This document shows, piece by piece, positions 1 through 9,153 of a stretch of DNA of 64,000 nt. The stretch is from Lachnospiraceae bacterium (lineage in GTDB: Bacteria > Bacillota > Clostridia > Lachnospirales > Lachnospiraceae), in the NCBI GenBank assembly GCA_009774615.1, contig VSOC01000010.1:5862-69861 (forward strand), written 5' to 3'. The position numbers were made by a program, and so were the translations under genes. Position 1 is the first letter of the stretch, and each line of letters starts with the position of its first letter. The notes beneath the pieces were generated by a model, which saw only the letters and a program-made list of their open reading frames with translations, searched no databases and had not been told where the DNA came from.

Positions 1-1156
1 TCTGACTTGCACTGATGCTGCCGTCCTTCGTCTTTACATACTCCCCGGCCTGACGGATATAGTCAATAACCCGACCAGAAAGATCCATCGGCTCATTTTC
101 CTGGGAAAAATAGCCCAGCTTCACGGTCTGCCCGATATCCACGCTTCCTTTATCCGGTTTTACCCACCCGGCAATCATCTTTAACAGGGTGGATTTTCCC
201 GCACCATTGGGCCCGATAATACCGATACGATCATCCTTTAAGAAAATATAGCTGAAGTCCTCTAAAAGCTTCTTTTCTCCATAGGACTTGCAAAGCCCGG
301 ACAATTCTACCGTGCTCCGCCCCAGTCGGGTTGAAACCGATTCCATCTCAACCTGCTGTTCGGCCTGCGGCCCCTGCTTGTCCCGCAATGCTTCATAGCG
401 CTGGATATGGGCTTTTTGCTTCGTCGCTCTGGCTCTGGCCCCCCTCTGCATCCACTCCAGTTCCACCCGCAGGATCGACTGGCGCTTGCGCTCGGAAGCC
501 TGTTCCATGTTAAGCCTCTGGGCCTTTCCCTCTAAAAACTCCTCATAATTCCCGGCATAGCGGTAAAGCTTTCCCTTGTCAAGTTCCACAATCCGGTTTG
601 TCACACTGTCTAAAAAATACCGGTCATGCGTTACCATAAACAGAGCACCTTTAAATTTTTTCAGATACTCTTCCAGCCAGTCCGCCATTTCGCTGTCTAA
701 ATGGTTCGTCGGCTCATCTAAGATCAGGATATCGGCCTGGGAGAGCAGCACCGAAGCTAAGGCAACCCTTTTTTTCTGTCCGCCGGAGAGGTTTTCAACC
801 AGGGCGAGATGTTCGGGAATACCCAGTCGGTTTAACATGGCTTTGGCCTGTGCTTCCAGATCCCAGACCTGAGCCTGCCCTTTGTTTTCCCGGAGCACGG
901 CTTCCAGAACCGTTTCCCCCTCCTGAAATACGGGGTTCTGGGACAGAAAACGGATGGTCAGATTATTTCCCCGAACCACATAGCCCTCGTCGGCTTCTTC
1001 CAGACCGGCCGCAATGCGCAGTAAGGTGGATTTTCCCGTCCCGTTTATCCCAATCAGCCCGACCTTGTCCCCTTCTTCCAGGTAAAAACCGGTATCATCA
1101 AAGAGCAGACGTTCGGTATAGGATTTTTTCAGATGTTCAATGGTAATAAGATTCAT
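1..1156 (-). CDS. ABC-F family ATPase, C-terminal part outside the window
   Basis: Soluble tandem ATPase of the ABC-F class, which acts on ribosomes rather than in membrane transport. The visible 385 residues start MNLITIEHLKKSY and hold a first Walker A (GINGTGKST, about residue 34), signature LSGGQKKR (about 122), Walker B ILILDEPTNHLD (about 145), an Arg/Lys-rich linker with EWMQRGARARATKQKA (about 220), and a second Walker A (GPNGAGKST, about 313). No membrane segment is present. The gene runs off the left edge, so the second signature and any C-terminal extension are not visible. Its ATG overlaps the stop of the upstream exonuclease gene by four bases (ATGA), so the two are translationally coupled. 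The linker looks most like the Uup-type group; I cannot assign a subclass with certainty. Confidence 0.93.
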   Translation of the reverse strand, partial: MNLITIEHLKKSYTERLLFDDTGFYLEEGDKVGLIGINGTGKSTLLRIAAGLEEADEGYVVRGNNLTIRFLSQNPVFQEGETVLEAVLRENKGQAQVWDLEAQAKAMLNRLGIPEHLALVENLSGGQKKRVALASVLLSQADILILDEPTNHLDSEMADWLEEYLKKFKGALFMVTHDRYFLDSVTNRIVELDKGKLYRYAGNYEEFLEGKAQRLNMEQASERKRQSILRVELEWMQRGARARATKQKAHIQRYEALRDKQGPQAEQQVEMESVSTRLGRSTVELSGLCKSYGEKKLLEDFSYIFLKDDRIGIIGPNGAGKSTLLKMIAGWVKPDKGSVDIGQTVKLGYFSQENEPMDLSGRVIDYIRQAGEYVKTKDGSISASQ

Positions 1157-1932
1157 GTCTTATCCTTCTCTCCCTCTTCCCAAAGCGTAAGTTCCACCGG
1201 ACAGTGATCCGAACCGAGTACCTCCGTGTGGATCACCGCCCCGGCAAGCCGGTCTTCAAGGGCCTTCGATACGCCAAAATAGTCAATCCGCCAGCCGTTA
1301 TTCTTTGCCCTGGAAGAAAAACGGTAAGACCACCAGGAATAAATCCCTTCTTTATCCGGGTAAAAATAGCGGAAGCTGTCGATGTAGCCCGCGGCCAGAA
1401 GTTCGGTAAATTTCCCCCGCTCTTCGTCGGTAAAGCCGGGATTCTGACGGTTTCCCTTAGGGTTTTTTAAGTCTATCGCCTGATGAGCCACGTTTAAATC
1501 TCCGCAGAAAATCACCGGTTTCTTTTTCTCCAGTTTCTGAAGATAAGCCCGAAAAGCGTCCTCCCAGCGCAGCCGGTAATCCAGGCGGGCAAGCTTTTCC
1601 TGGGTATTGGGCGTATAGCAGGTCACAACATAATAATCCTTAAATTCCGCGGCAATCACCCGCCCCTCATGGTCGTGTTCCTCCACACCGATTCCATAAT
1701 CCACGGAAACCGGTTTCTCTTTCGTAAACATCGCCGTTCCCGAATACCCCTTCTTCTCGGCATAATTCCAGTACTGATAATAGCCCGGCAAATCCAGTTC
1801 AATCTGCCCTTCCTGGAGTTTGCTTTCCTGGATGCAGAAAACATCGGCATCCGCTTCTTTCATATACGTTAAAAATCCTTTCCCCACACAGGCCCGCAGG
1901 CCATTGACATTCCAGGATATCAATTTCTTCAT
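1153..1932 (-). CDS. xth: Exodeoxyribonuclease III (AP endonuclease)
   Basis: DNA-repair nuclease of the endonuclease/exonuclease/phosphatase fold that cleaves at abasic sites. The 259-residue protein begins MKKLISWNVNGLRACV and shows the family signatures: the Asn of WNVNG, the metal-binding Glu of CIQESKLQ, the catalytic GDLNVAHQAIDL, and the C-terminal WRIDYFGVS and GSDHCPVEL motifs. The length is normal. The ATG at 1932 was chosen over a more upstream in-frame ATG because GGAGG lies nine bases before it and the upstream extension runs through an intergenic palindromic repeat. A TATAAT at 2062-2067 (minus strand) is a possible -10 box giving a leader of about 130 bases. The gene overlaps the downstream ABC-F gene by four bases. 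Confidence 0.96.
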   Translation of the reverse strand: MKKLISWNVNGLRACVGKGFLTYMKEADADVFCIQESKLQEGQIELDLPGYYQYWNYAEKKGYSGTAMFTKEKPVSVDYGIGVEEHDHEGRVIAAEFKDYYVVTCYTPNTQEKLARLDYRLRWEDAFRAYLQKLEKKKPVIFCGDLNVAHQAIDLKNPKGNRQNPGFTDEERGKFTELLAAGYIDSFRYFYPDKEGIYSWWSYRFSSRAKNNGWRIDYFGVSKALEDRLAGAVIHTEVLGSDHCPVELTLWEEGEKDKT

Positions 1933-1974
1933 GGTCTTTCCTCCATTCGGTGCATGTTTTATGGCATGAACTTC

Positions 1975-2000
1975 GTAACTGTGAACGTGTGAACAGTAAC
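1975..2000. repeat. Dispersed palindromic repeat, copy 1
   Basis: A 26-bp copy of the family with arms GTAACTGT and ACAGTAAC around a GAACGTGTGA centre. It lies in the leader of the exonuclease gene. Compare the copies near 3763, 11197, 22881, 23992, 27976 and 55106. Confidence 0.75.
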
Positions 2001-2082
2001 TGAACCTCTCTCCATAAATTCTGTACACCCTATTTGTTCGATATTTCACCCACACAGCTAAATTATATCATCTCCAACCCTA

Positions 2083-2129
2083 AAAGAAAAGAAAAACTTC
2101 CCACAAATCAATATGCGGAAAGTTTTTCC
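2083..2129 (-). terminator. Rho-independent terminator of metK
   Basis: On the minus strand an AAAAACTTTCC arm pairs with GGGAAGTTTTT across a short loop and is followed by TTTTCTTTTCTTTT. It starts about 25 bases after the metK stop codon. Confidence 0.8.
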
Positions 2130-2155
2130 TTTTTTACTATCTTTTATTCCTGATA

Positions 2156-3346
2156 CTAATCTAAATACTTCTTCAGTTCCTCCACCCGGTCAAGTTTTTC
2201 CCAGGGCAGATCCAAATCATTTCTTCCAAAATGTCCGTAAGCCGCGGTCTGCTTATAAATCGGCCTGCGCAGATCAAGCATCTTGATAATCCCTGCCGGA
2301 CGAAGGTCAAAGTTTTCGCGGATAATCTCTACCAGCTTCTCATCGGAAACCTTTCCTGTTCCGTAGGTATTTACCATAACCGAGGTAGGATAGGCTACAC
2401 CAATGGCATAAGAAAGCTGAATCTCACACTTGTCTGCAAGCTGTGCCGCCACAAGGTTCTTTGCCACATAACGCGCTGCATAGGCCGCGGAACGGTCAAC
2501 CTTTGTGCAGTCCTTTCCGGAGAATGCACCGCCGCCGTGACTTGCATAGCCGCCGTAAGTGTCTACGATAATCTTTCGTCCCGTAACCCCGCTGTCACCG
2601 TGCGGCCCGCCGATAACAAAGCGCCCCGTCGGATTGATAAAGAATTTCGTATCCTTGTCCACCAAAGCTTTTGGAAGAACCTCATCAAACACATATTTCT
2701 TAATATCTTTATGAATCTGTTCCTGGCTTACCTCGGCATCATGCTGCGTGGAAAGAACCACGGCTTCTAAACGCACTGGTTTTCCGGTTTTATCATACTC
2801 TACCGTTACCTGGCTCTTTCCGTCGGGTCGAAGATAGGGCAGGGTTTTGTCCTTGCGAACCTGGGTAAGTCTTCTTGTCAGCTTATGCGCCAGAGCAATC
2901 GGATAGGGCATGTACTCCTCGGTTTCATTGGAGGCAAAGCCAAACATCATTCCCTGATCGCCTGCCCCGATAGCATCCAGTTCTTCCTCCGACATCCGGT
3001 TCTCCTTCGCCTCAAGCGCCCGGTTCACACCCATGGCAATATCCGCAGACTGTTCGTCTAAAGCGACAAGCACCCCGCAGGTATCACAGTCAAACCCGTA
3101 GTCTGCACAGTCATAGCCGATTTCACGCACGGTTTCACGTACAGTCTTCTGAATATCCACATAGGCAGTGGTCGTAATTTCCCCCATCACCAAAACCAGT
3201 CCCGTAGTAATTGCCGTTTCACAGGCAACCCGGCTCATCGGGTCCTTCGCCATCAATGCGTCTAAAATCGCATCCGAAATCTGGTCGCACATTTTGTCCG
3301 GATGTCCTTCGGTCACGGACTCTGAAGTAAATAATCGTTTTTCCAT
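2156..3346 (-). CDS. metK: S-adenosylmethionine synthetase
   Basis: Makes S-adenosylmethionine from methionine and ATP in the cytoplasm. The 396-residue protein is full length and carries the family's hallmark segments: TSESVTEGHPDK at the N-terminus, the GAGDQGMMFG hexapeptide region (about residue 120), the P-loop-like GPHGDSGVTGRK (about 262), and GGGAFSGKDCTKVDRS. The start at 3346 has GGAGG at good spacing; a longer in-frame start would read back into the riboswitch terminator and is rejected. Expression is controlled by a SAM-I riboswitch in the leader (3475-3632) with its own terminator (3419-3450), so the product represses its own gene. It is a single-gene transcript ending at 2083-2129. 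Confidence 0.98.
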   Translation of the reverse strand: MEKRLFTSESVTEGHPDKMCDQISDAILDALMAKDPMSRVACETAITTGLVLVMGEITTTAYVDIQKTVRETVREIGYDCADYGFDCDTCGVLVALDEQSADIAMGVNRALEAKENRMSEEELDAIGAGDQGMMFGFASNETEEYMPYPIALAHKLTRRLTQVRKDKTLPYLRPDGKSQVTVEYDKTGKPVRLEAVVLSTQHDAEVSQEQIHKDIKKYVFDEVLPKALVDKDTKFFINPTGRFVIGGPHGDSGVTGRKIIVDTYGGYASHGGGAFSGKDCTKVDRSAAYAARYVAKNLVAAQLADKCEIQLSYAIGVAYPTSVMVNTYGTGKVSDEKLVEIIRENFDLRPAGIIKMLDLRRPIYKQTAAYGHFGRNDLDLPWEKLDRVEELKKYLD

Positions 3347-3418
3347 CTTTTCCTCCTTGTAATCCCGGCAGTTTCCTGCCGTGCAAAAACCGGCCTGCAG
3401 GCCAACAAAAGATACAGG

Positions 3419-3450
3419 GAAAAAAGAAAAGCCCGCATTTGAGCGGACTT
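3419..3450 (-). terminator. Riboswitch-controlled terminator upstream of metK
   Basis: On the minus strand GTCCGC pairs with GCGGGC around TCAAAT and is followed by a T-rich run (TTTTCTTTTTT). It lies between the SAM-I aptamer and the metK ribosome binding site, the expected place for the expression platform of a transcriptional riboswitch. Confidence 0.85.
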
Positions 3451-3474
3451 GAAAGAACTTGGCATTCAAATCCA

Positions 3475-3632
3475 CTTATTGCTCGACGTGCAAAACTGCC
3501 GGAAAATCCGGTCAAGTCCTGCCCTTTCGCTCAGGTTGGCACCTTCCGTTTACTGTCAGGGATGATCTTCCTGACCCTGCCGGGGTTGCCGTGACTTCAC
3601 AGATCCTTTGTATCTCCATCACTCTGAATAAG
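3475..3632 (-). promoter_or_regulatory. SAM-I (S-box) riboswitch aptamer
   Basis: Read on the minus strand, the leader has the S-box conserved blocks in order: CTTATTCAGAG then GGAG, GATCTGTGAAGTCACGGCAACC-like core (quoted in parts: GATCTGTGAAG and CACGGCAACC), a variable hairpin GGGTCAGG/CCCTGAC, and GGTGCCAACCTGAGC. The outer helix P1 is closed by CTTATT (3632-3627) with AATAAG (3480-3475). The S-box binds S-adenosylmethionine and here precedes the enzyme that makes it. An intrinsic terminator follows at 3419-3450, so ligand binding should terminate transcription. Confidence 0.93.
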
Positions 3633-3669
3633 GGAATCTTTACGAACTTTTCAATTTTCTAACACCATG

Positions 3670-3698
3670 ATCGTATAACATTTACCTTAAAATGTCAA
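3670..3698 (-). promoter_or_regulatory. Promoter of metK
   Basis: Minus-strand -35 TTGACA (3698-3693) and -10 TACGAT (3675-3670) are separated by 17 bases. The predicted start of transcription is about 30 bases before the SAM-I aptamer, as expected. Confidence 0.7.
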
Positions 3699-3762
3699 GC
3701 TTTTTTATGTAAAATTCATGATAAAACACGACCTTGCAATTCATGATAAAATACGGCCATAC

Positions 3763-3788
3763 GCTGCTGTTCACACGTTCACAGCAAC
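3763..3788. repeat. Dispersed palindromic repeat, copy 2
   Basis: Arms GCTGCTGT and ACAGCAAC around TCACACGTTC. This copy is itself enclosed by a 7-bp inverted repeat, TACGGCC (3752-3758) and GGCCGTA (3789-3795), giving one long hairpin in the murA 3' region. Confidence 0.75.
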
Positions 3789-3819
3789 GGCCGTACCGCC
3801 GGCCTTAACACAGGCACAT

Positions 3820-5118
3820 TCAGCCCCACCCGGCCTGCAGGCGAAACTTCTGTGCTCCTTTTTCGGAATCTACCTTCTTAATCACCGCCCCCAGTAAACG
3901 GAGTTTTTCATCAAAGCTTTCATAGCCCCGCTGTATGTAGCCGATTTCTTCTACCACCGTGTAGCCGTCCGCCGCCAGCCCGGCAATCACAAGTGCTGCC
4001 CCGGCGCGGAGATCCGGCGCATTGACCGAGGCTCCGGAAAAGCCCTTTACACCGTCAATCACGGCTACATTGCCCTCAACCTTGATGTTCCCGCCCATAC
4101 GGGTCAGCTCGTCCACATATTTAAAACGGTTTTCAAAAATACTTTCCGTAACAATGCTCGTCCCCTTCGCCAGCGCCAGGGTTACGGCAATCTGCGGCTG
4201 CATATCCGTGGGAAAACCGGGATAGGGCAGCGTATTAATATTCGTATGATGCTGTACGGGCTTTCCCACCACCCGCACGGCGTCGTCAAACTCCGTCACC
4301 TCACAGCCGATTTCATTCAGCTTTGCCGTTATGGCTTCCAGGTGTTTGGGAATCACATTTTTTACCATCACATCGCCCCGGGTAATGGCGGCGGCGCACA
4401 TAAACGTCCCTGCTTCAATCTGATCGGGAATAATGGAATATTCTGCGCCGTGAAATTTCTTTACACCTCGGATACGGATAATATCCGTTCCGGCTCCCTT
4501 GATATTGGCCCCCATGCGGTTTAAAAAGTTTGCCACGTCAACCACATGCGGCTCCTTCGCCGAGTTTTCAATAATCGTCTGCCCCTCGGCCAGAGCAGCC
4601 GTCATCATAATATTAATGGTCGCCCCCACGGAAACCTTATCCAGATAAATATGAGCCCCCCTAAGGTGCTCCGCCTTTGCGATAACCGCACCTCTCTCCA
4701 CCGTAATCTCCGCTCCCAGGGCGCGGAAGCCCTTTAAATGCAGATCAATGGGTCTGCTTCCGATATTGCAGCCCCCGGGAAGCGGAACCTGCGCCTCCTT
4801 ATACTTGCCTAATAATGCACCGATAAAATAATACGATGCCCGGATTCTTCGTATATACTCATCCTCCACCGAAACCTCACCGATCCCGGAGGCATTAATC
4901 TTAACAGTATGCCGTTCCAGACGTGTTACCTGACCGCCGATTTCCTCTATCGCTTCCAGCATGACATTAATATCCCACACATCCGGAAGATTCTCAATAA
5001 TCACATCTTCATCCGTCATTATGGCAGCAGCAAGGATTCCCAGAGCAGCGTTTTTTGCGCCGCTGATATCAACCTCACCCACCAACGGATTTCCGCCCTT
5101 CATGATATATTGTTCCAT
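3820..5118 (-). CDS. murA: UDP-N-acetylglucosamine 1-carboxyvinyltransferase
   Basis: First committed step of peptidoglycan synthesis: transfers enolpyruvate from PEP to UDP-GlcNAc in the cytoplasm. The 432-residue protein shows the two-domain EPSP-synthase-like fold with GAKNAAL near residue 20 (substrate-binding Lys-Asn) and the active-site loop LPGGCNIGSRPIDLH with the catalytic Cys, so the enzyme should be fosfomycin-sensitive on this criterion. It ends with the usual RAGAALVIAGLAADG region. The ATG at 5118 has an AGAGGTG ribosome binding site. It is monocistronic, with its own promoter at 5198-5227. Many Firmicutes carry a second paralogue; which of the two this is cannot be told here. 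Confidence 0.97.
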   Translation of the reverse strand: MEQYIMKGGNPLVGEVDISGAKNAALGILAAAIMTDEDVIIENLPDVWDINVMLEAIEEIGGQVTRLERHTVKINASGIGEVSVEDEYIRRIRASYYFIGALLGKYKEAQVPLPGGCNIGSRPIDLHLKGFRALGAEITVERGAVIAKAEHLRGAHIYLDKVSVGATINIMMTAALAEGQTIIENSAKEPHVVDVANFLNRMGANIKGAGTDIIRIRGVKKFHGAEYSIIPDQIEAGTFMCAAAITRGDVMVKNVIPKHLEAITAKLNEIGCEVTEFDDAVRVVGKPVQHHTNINTLPYPGFPTDMQPQIAVTLALAKGTSIVTESIFENRFKYVDELTRMGGNIKVEGNVAVIDGVKGFSGASVNAPDLRAGAALVIAGLAADGYTVVEEIGYIQRGYESFDEKLRLLGAVIKKVDSEKGAQKFRLQAGWG

Positions 5119-5197
5119 CTTACACCTCTATAATAATGATAGAAAATTCTATCGAAAACGTTAAATGTAGTATTCAGTAAAACTGTCTTTGCAAGCC

Positions 5198-5227
5198 ATT
5201 ATATACCAAACAACTGCATTTTGTAAA
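5198..5227 (-). promoter_or_regulatory. Promoter of murA
   Basis: Minus-strand -35 TTTACA (5227-5222), 18-base spacer, -10 TATAAT (5203-5198), about 80 bases before the murA start. Confidence 0.6.
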
Positions 5228-5288
5228 GGTTACAATGTGAATCCGTTTATTTTTATCCCTTATTTCGGACGAAAAAAGACCGTGCAGG

Positions 5289-7775
5289 CTATTTTGGCGG
5301 AAAAATTACACATAAAAAATCATTTCCCAGCTGTTCAAAATAGGCATTGGCATCGTTTAAGCCCATCTTGCTGCTCTCTCCGGAAACCGGCTGATAAATA
5401 GTTACATTATACTGATCATAACCTACAAGGTAACAGGAAAGTCCGTCCTCGGTATAAGCCCGCACAGGATAGCCCTGTCCCAGAAAATACAGAACCTGGT
5501 TTAAGCTGCAGCCCCGGGCATTGAAAAGAAGAACACCGTCGGCAAAGCGGCGGTTTCCCGTAGCTTCTCCCATATAGTTGGTAAAACGGCTGATGGATTC
5601 TATATGATTTTCCACGGCTGCCGTGGTCGGACGATCTACCCTGCACCAGTAAACCTCCTGGCTGCTTCCGGTGACTATCCCCATCTTCTCATAAGCCAGT
5701 TCTACCGCTTTGGCAAAATCCTGGGTAATTCCCAGAAGATGACCGCCCCCATAGGCGTAAAAATCTATCCCCGGCGCGGTGATCGCCGTTCCCAGGTTTA
5801 ATATTTCCGATGAACCGTAAGTGATTTTTTCCGGAGCCGAGCGGTGCACATAATGCCCCCGTTCAATTTCCGAGCCAAGCTGGACAAAATACAGCTTCTG
5901 ACGTTTCGCATCGGCATACCAGCCAATTCCGGCCAGTTTATCATCGGCAATTTCTTCGTTGCAGACAATGGTATCTTCATCTACGACCCGGTAAGTATCT
6001 CCCGCCACGGACACAATTCTCTGCAGATGAATCCGGCTGTCCCCTACGGAAACCCCGGAGATAAAATAGCCGTTCTTTTCATAGCGGGTTAAAACGTCCA
6101 TCGTTTCATCCAGGATTTCAATGGCATACATGGGAAGTTCTTCCAGATATCCGTTAATCATCCACTGTGTATTTTCCCGTGCAAGACCATAGATAAAATC
6201 ATTGCCCACAAAACCGAGAAGGCGGAGGCTGTCCCCCGAAGTGCTGGTCACATCAGTCTTTTCTTCGGTTTCCAGATTCATCAGATGAATCTGGTGGGAC
6301 TGGTAGAGCAAAGAACCCTCCTGCCAGGCCAGGCGCTGTCCGTTCTGGCTGATGGCGTAACCGCCCTCGGGAAGTCCTTCCGCCACCACCATGGATTCAT
6401 TGCTGCTTAAATCCACGGCATAAATTCCGGAATTTACTTTAAGATACAAGGTTCCTCCCGTACTTAAGTAAGAAAGTTCCTCCACATCCAGTTTTAATTT
6501 TTCATAGCCGTCCGCCGCAGGGATGAAGAAGCGCTCTTCTAACGCATCCTGTTCCGCATTATAATGGTACAGGGTTACTCCGACACAGCCCTCATGGCGT
6601 CCCCGGTTCATATAGCCGTAAACCAGAAAATCCACATCTCCCGTGTCCATCGCCCGGAGAATCTTAATCGAATGTTCCCGAAAGGACGGTGATTCCCCCT
6701 CCTCGCTGCTGCTGCGGAAAGAAAATATCCGGATCGCTTTAAGCTCTTCACCGCCCTCATCGTAACTCCAGAGATCGCCGTTGCTCACAAAGGCGTGGAC
6801 TTTTCCGCTCTCACTGCTCCTTGCCTGTACCTGGTCGTCATTGGTAATGCCCAGCATAATCCGGCTTCCGGTAAAAGACTCCGGCGTTCCCATAAAGATC
6901 TGATTGGTTCGGCGCTCAAAATCCATCATATAAATGCGCTGCTCCCCCATACGCATGGTGAAATTATCTTCGACCTCGTACATTTCCCGGCGGCTTCCCT
7001 CACCTTCGCAGACAGCCAGATACCTCGTCGTCACCTGCGTCATGGAACCCCTGCGCTCTTTTAAAGTCACCTGGATTTCCCCCGCCAGTTCCATAGAAAG
7101 ACCTGCCCAGGTAATCTGCGAAAAGCTGGAATGGATATCCACACTCCCCAGATTCGTATTATCTCCCGTTGCATCGCTTTCCAGATAAGTAACCAGTTCC
7201 GTTGCCTGGTCATAGGAAAAGGTTTTGGCCGAAAAATCAGCCGCCAGATCCACCATCTGCTTTACCGGCGCATTATCCCCCCATACCACACGGGAATAAT
7301 AGCGGACAGCGCCGTGATCTGCCGTATCGATGGTCAGGATCAGCGCATATTCCTGGTCTTTCACAAGAAGGTTCTGCACGGGAAGCACAGCTTTTACACC
7401 GTCCTGCACGGTTTCCCAGTTATCCACGCGGGTACGCTCAATTAAACTGGTCATATCCAAGGAGCGGATCTCATAGTAGATGCCGACAACCTGACTCTGA
7501 CAGCGGCGGATATGGATGGGCAATGCCCGATCCTCAGGAAGAAAGGCGAGGCTGTCGCGCAGAACCGAAGTATTCATCTCCTGCACATAGCCGTGAAGGC
7601 TGTCCATCTCCCTGCCCAAAATATCCAGATAAACTACAGGAAGTTCTGGTTCTTCCATGGAAATATACACGGATTCCTTTCCCGTAGCCCGGACTCTCAT
7701 CCAGTAAAAATATCCGCTCCCTGCTGCAATAAAAATCACAAACAGGATAACTAACCGCTGCAGCACATGCTTCAT
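5289..7775 (-). CDS. Large exported protein with C-terminal C39-like domain, function unknown
   Basis: An 828-residue protein with one N-terminal hydrophobic segment (about residues 8-27, LVILFVIFIAAGSGYFYW) and no other obvious membrane helix, so most of it should sit outside the membrane. The middle (about 180-680) is a series of beta-rich segments with repeated WD/YG-type turns (for example DLWSYDEGGEE, YAISQNGQRLAW) that suggest a beta-propeller. The last 100 residues (RGCSLNQVLYFLGQGYPV, CYLVGYDQYNVTIYQPVSGE) resemble the C39-like peptidase fold; NARGCSLNQ supplies a candidate Cys but I cannot assign catalysis. It follows prs at a distance of about 70 bases. Start chosen at ATG 7775 with an AGG-containing site nine bases upstream. 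I do not know a function. Confidence 0.85.
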   Translation of the reverse strand: MKHVLQRLVILFVIFIAAGSGYFYWMRVRATGKESVYISMEEPELPVVYLDILGREMDSLHGYVQEMNTSVLRDSLAFLPEDRALPIHIRRCQSQVVGIYYEIRSLDMTSLIERTRVDNWETVQDGVKAVLPVQNLLVKDQEYALILTIDTADHGAVRYYSRVVWGDNAPVKQMVDLAADFSAKTFSYDQATELVTYLESDATGDNTNLGSVDIHSSFSQITWAGLSMELAGEIQVTLKERRGSMTQVTTRYLAVCEGEGSRREMYEVEDNFTMRMGEQRIYMMDFERRTNQIFMGTPESFTGSRIMLGITNDDQVQARSSESGKVHAFVSNGDLWSYDEGGEELKAIRIFSFRSSSEEGESPSFREHSIKILRAMDTGDVDFLVYGYMNRGRHEGCVGVTLYHYNAEQDALEERFFIPAADGYEKLKLDVEELSYLSTGGTLYLKVNSGIYAVDLSSNESMVVAEGLPEGGYAISQNGQRLAWQEGSLLYQSHQIHLMNLETEEKTDVTSTSGDSLRLLGFVGNDFIYGLARENTQWMINGYLEELPMYAIEILDETMDVLTRYEKNGYFISGVSVGDSRIHLQRIVSVAGDTYRVVDEDTIVCNEEIADDKLAGIGWYADAKRQKLYFVQLGSEIERGHYVHRSAPEKITYGSSEILNLGTAITAPGIDFYAYGGGHLLGITQDFAKAVELAYEKMGIVTGSSQEVYWCRVDRPTTAAVENHIESISRFTNYMGEATGNRRFADGVLLFNARGCSLNQVLYFLGQGYPVRAYTEDGLSCYLVGYDQYNVTIYQPVSGESSKMGLNDANAYFEQLGNDFLCVIFPPK

Positions 7776-7803
7776 TCATCTACCTGCCTTTAATTCCTAT
7801 TTC

Positions 7804-7843
7804 GTTACGGTTCACACATTCGCAGATCTATGTGAACAATAAC
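7804..7843. repeat. Dispersed palindromic repeat, copy 3 (long variant)
   Basis: A 40-bp variant: GTTAC plus GGTTCACA on the left and TGTGAACA plus ATAAC on the right, with an internal CATTCGCAGATC. It fills the gap between prs and the downstream exported-protein gene. The right half is shared with the copy at 11197. Confidence 0.65.
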
Positions 7844-7844
7844 C

Positions 7845-9020
7845 TTATTTCCTGTTTCGGTATGCGTCCAGACAGCGATTGATTCTCTTTGTCGGATTCA
7901 GCAAATCGCTTAAGGAGGCATCATGGTTTAAGTTATCAATAATCAGGGCAATGTACTTGCTCATATCCACATCAATATAGTAGGGCCGGGAAAGAAGTTC
8001 CGGCGTCTGGTACACCAGATTGGTGGTAAGAATCCGGTCAATTAAACCATGTTCATAATATTCGTCAAACTTTTCCAGTCCATTCGTAAACAGACCAAAG
8101 GTTGCACAGATAAAGACCTTCCTTGCCTTTCGGTTCTTTAATTCCGCGGCCACATCCAGCATACTTTCCCCGGAGGAAATCATATCGTCGATAATTAAGA
8201 CATCCTTCCCCTCCACATCCGAACCCAAAAACTCATGGGCTACAATGGGATTTCTCCCGCCGACAATCTTTGTGTAATCACGGCGCTTGTAAAACATTCC
8301 CATATCCAGCCCCAGGACATTGGCAAAATACACGGCACGGCTCATCGCGCCTTCATCCGGGCTAATCACCATCATATGGTTGCTGTCAATATCCAGTTCC
8401 GTTTCATGCTTTAACAGATGCTTGATAAACTGATAGATCGGCTGCACCGTTTCAAAGCCTTTTAAGGGAATGGCATTCTGAACCCTGGGGTCGTGCGCGT
8501 CAAAGGTAATAATATTCTCCACGCCCATGCGCACCAGTTCTTCTAAGGCCAGACCGCAGTCTAAGGATTCCCTTCCCGAACGCTTATGCTGACGGCTTTC
8601 ATAGAGGAAGGGCATAATTACGTTAATTCTCCTGGCCTTTCCCGCCGCCGCGGCAATCAGCCGTTTTAAATCCTGAAAATGGTCATCCGGCGACATATGG
8701 TTTTCCATACCGCACAGATGGTAGGTCAGACTGTAATTGCAGACATCCACCATAAAATATAAATCATCTCCGCGCACGGATTCTTCCAGCATCCCTTTTC
8801 CTTCCCCTGACCCAAAACGAGGGGTTTTTGCACCGATAATGTAGCTGTCCCTCTGATATCCGGAAAATGCTATGGTTGATTTATGTTCACTTTCTCTTTC
8901 CTTTCTCCAGGCAACCAGATACTTGTCCACCTTCTGGCCAAGAGCAGCGCAGCTTTGTAAAGGAATCAGTCCAAGGGGTCCTACAGGTATGGTTTCTATG
9001 ATCTTTTCTTCGTACAGCAT
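7845..9020 (-). CDS. prs: Ribose-phosphate pyrophosphokinase (long form)
   Basis: Makes PRPP from ribose 5-phosphate and ATP for nucleotide, histidine and tryptophan synthesis. The 391-residue protein has the PRPP-binding signature VLIIDDMISSGESM (about residue 270), the flexible KRRDYTK loop (about 243), and FDAHDPRVQN (about 175). It is about 70 residues longer than the common bacterial enzyme; the extra residues are at the N-terminus and in an insert near RFGSGEGKGMLEESVRG, as in the longer clostridial variants. The ATG at 9020 follows GGAGG by five bases; an ATG twelve bases upstream overlaps that GGAGG and is less likely to be used. Promoter at 9114-9143. Confidence 0.93.
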   Translation of the reverse strand: MLYEEKIIETIPVGPLGLIPLQSCAALGQKVDKYLVAWRKERESEHKSTIAFSGYQRDSYIIGAKTPRFGSGEGKGMLEESVRGDDLYFMVDVCNYSLTYHLCGMENHMSPDDHFQDLKRLIAAAAGKARRINVIMPFLYESRQHKRSGRESLDCGLALEELVRMGVENIITFDAHDPRVQNAIPLKGFETVQPIYQFIKHLLKHETELDIDSNHMMVISPDEGAMSRAVYFANVLGLDMGMFYKRRDYTKIVGGRNPIVAHEFLGSDVEGKDVLIIDDMISSGESMLDVAAELKNRKARKVFICATFGLFTNGLEKFDEYYEHGLIDRILTTNLVYQTPELLSRPYYIDVDMSKYIALIIDNLNHDASLSDLLNPTKRINRCLDAYRNRK

Positions 9021-9113
9021 ACGTTCCTCCATGAATTAAGATTGTGTAACTTAAATTTCTCATTTGCTGATTTCTTATGGTATTCACTATCTTTATCATT
9101 TCTTACCTTTTCT

Positions 9114-9143
9114 TTTATATCATCTGGCGGGTAGATTCGTCAA
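9114..9143 (-). promoter_or_regulatory. Promoter of prs
   Basis: Minus-strand -35 TTGACG (9143-9138), 18-base spacer, -10 TATAAA (9119-9114), about 95 bases before the prs start. Confidence 0.6.
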
Positions 9144-9153
9144 GATATGTCCC

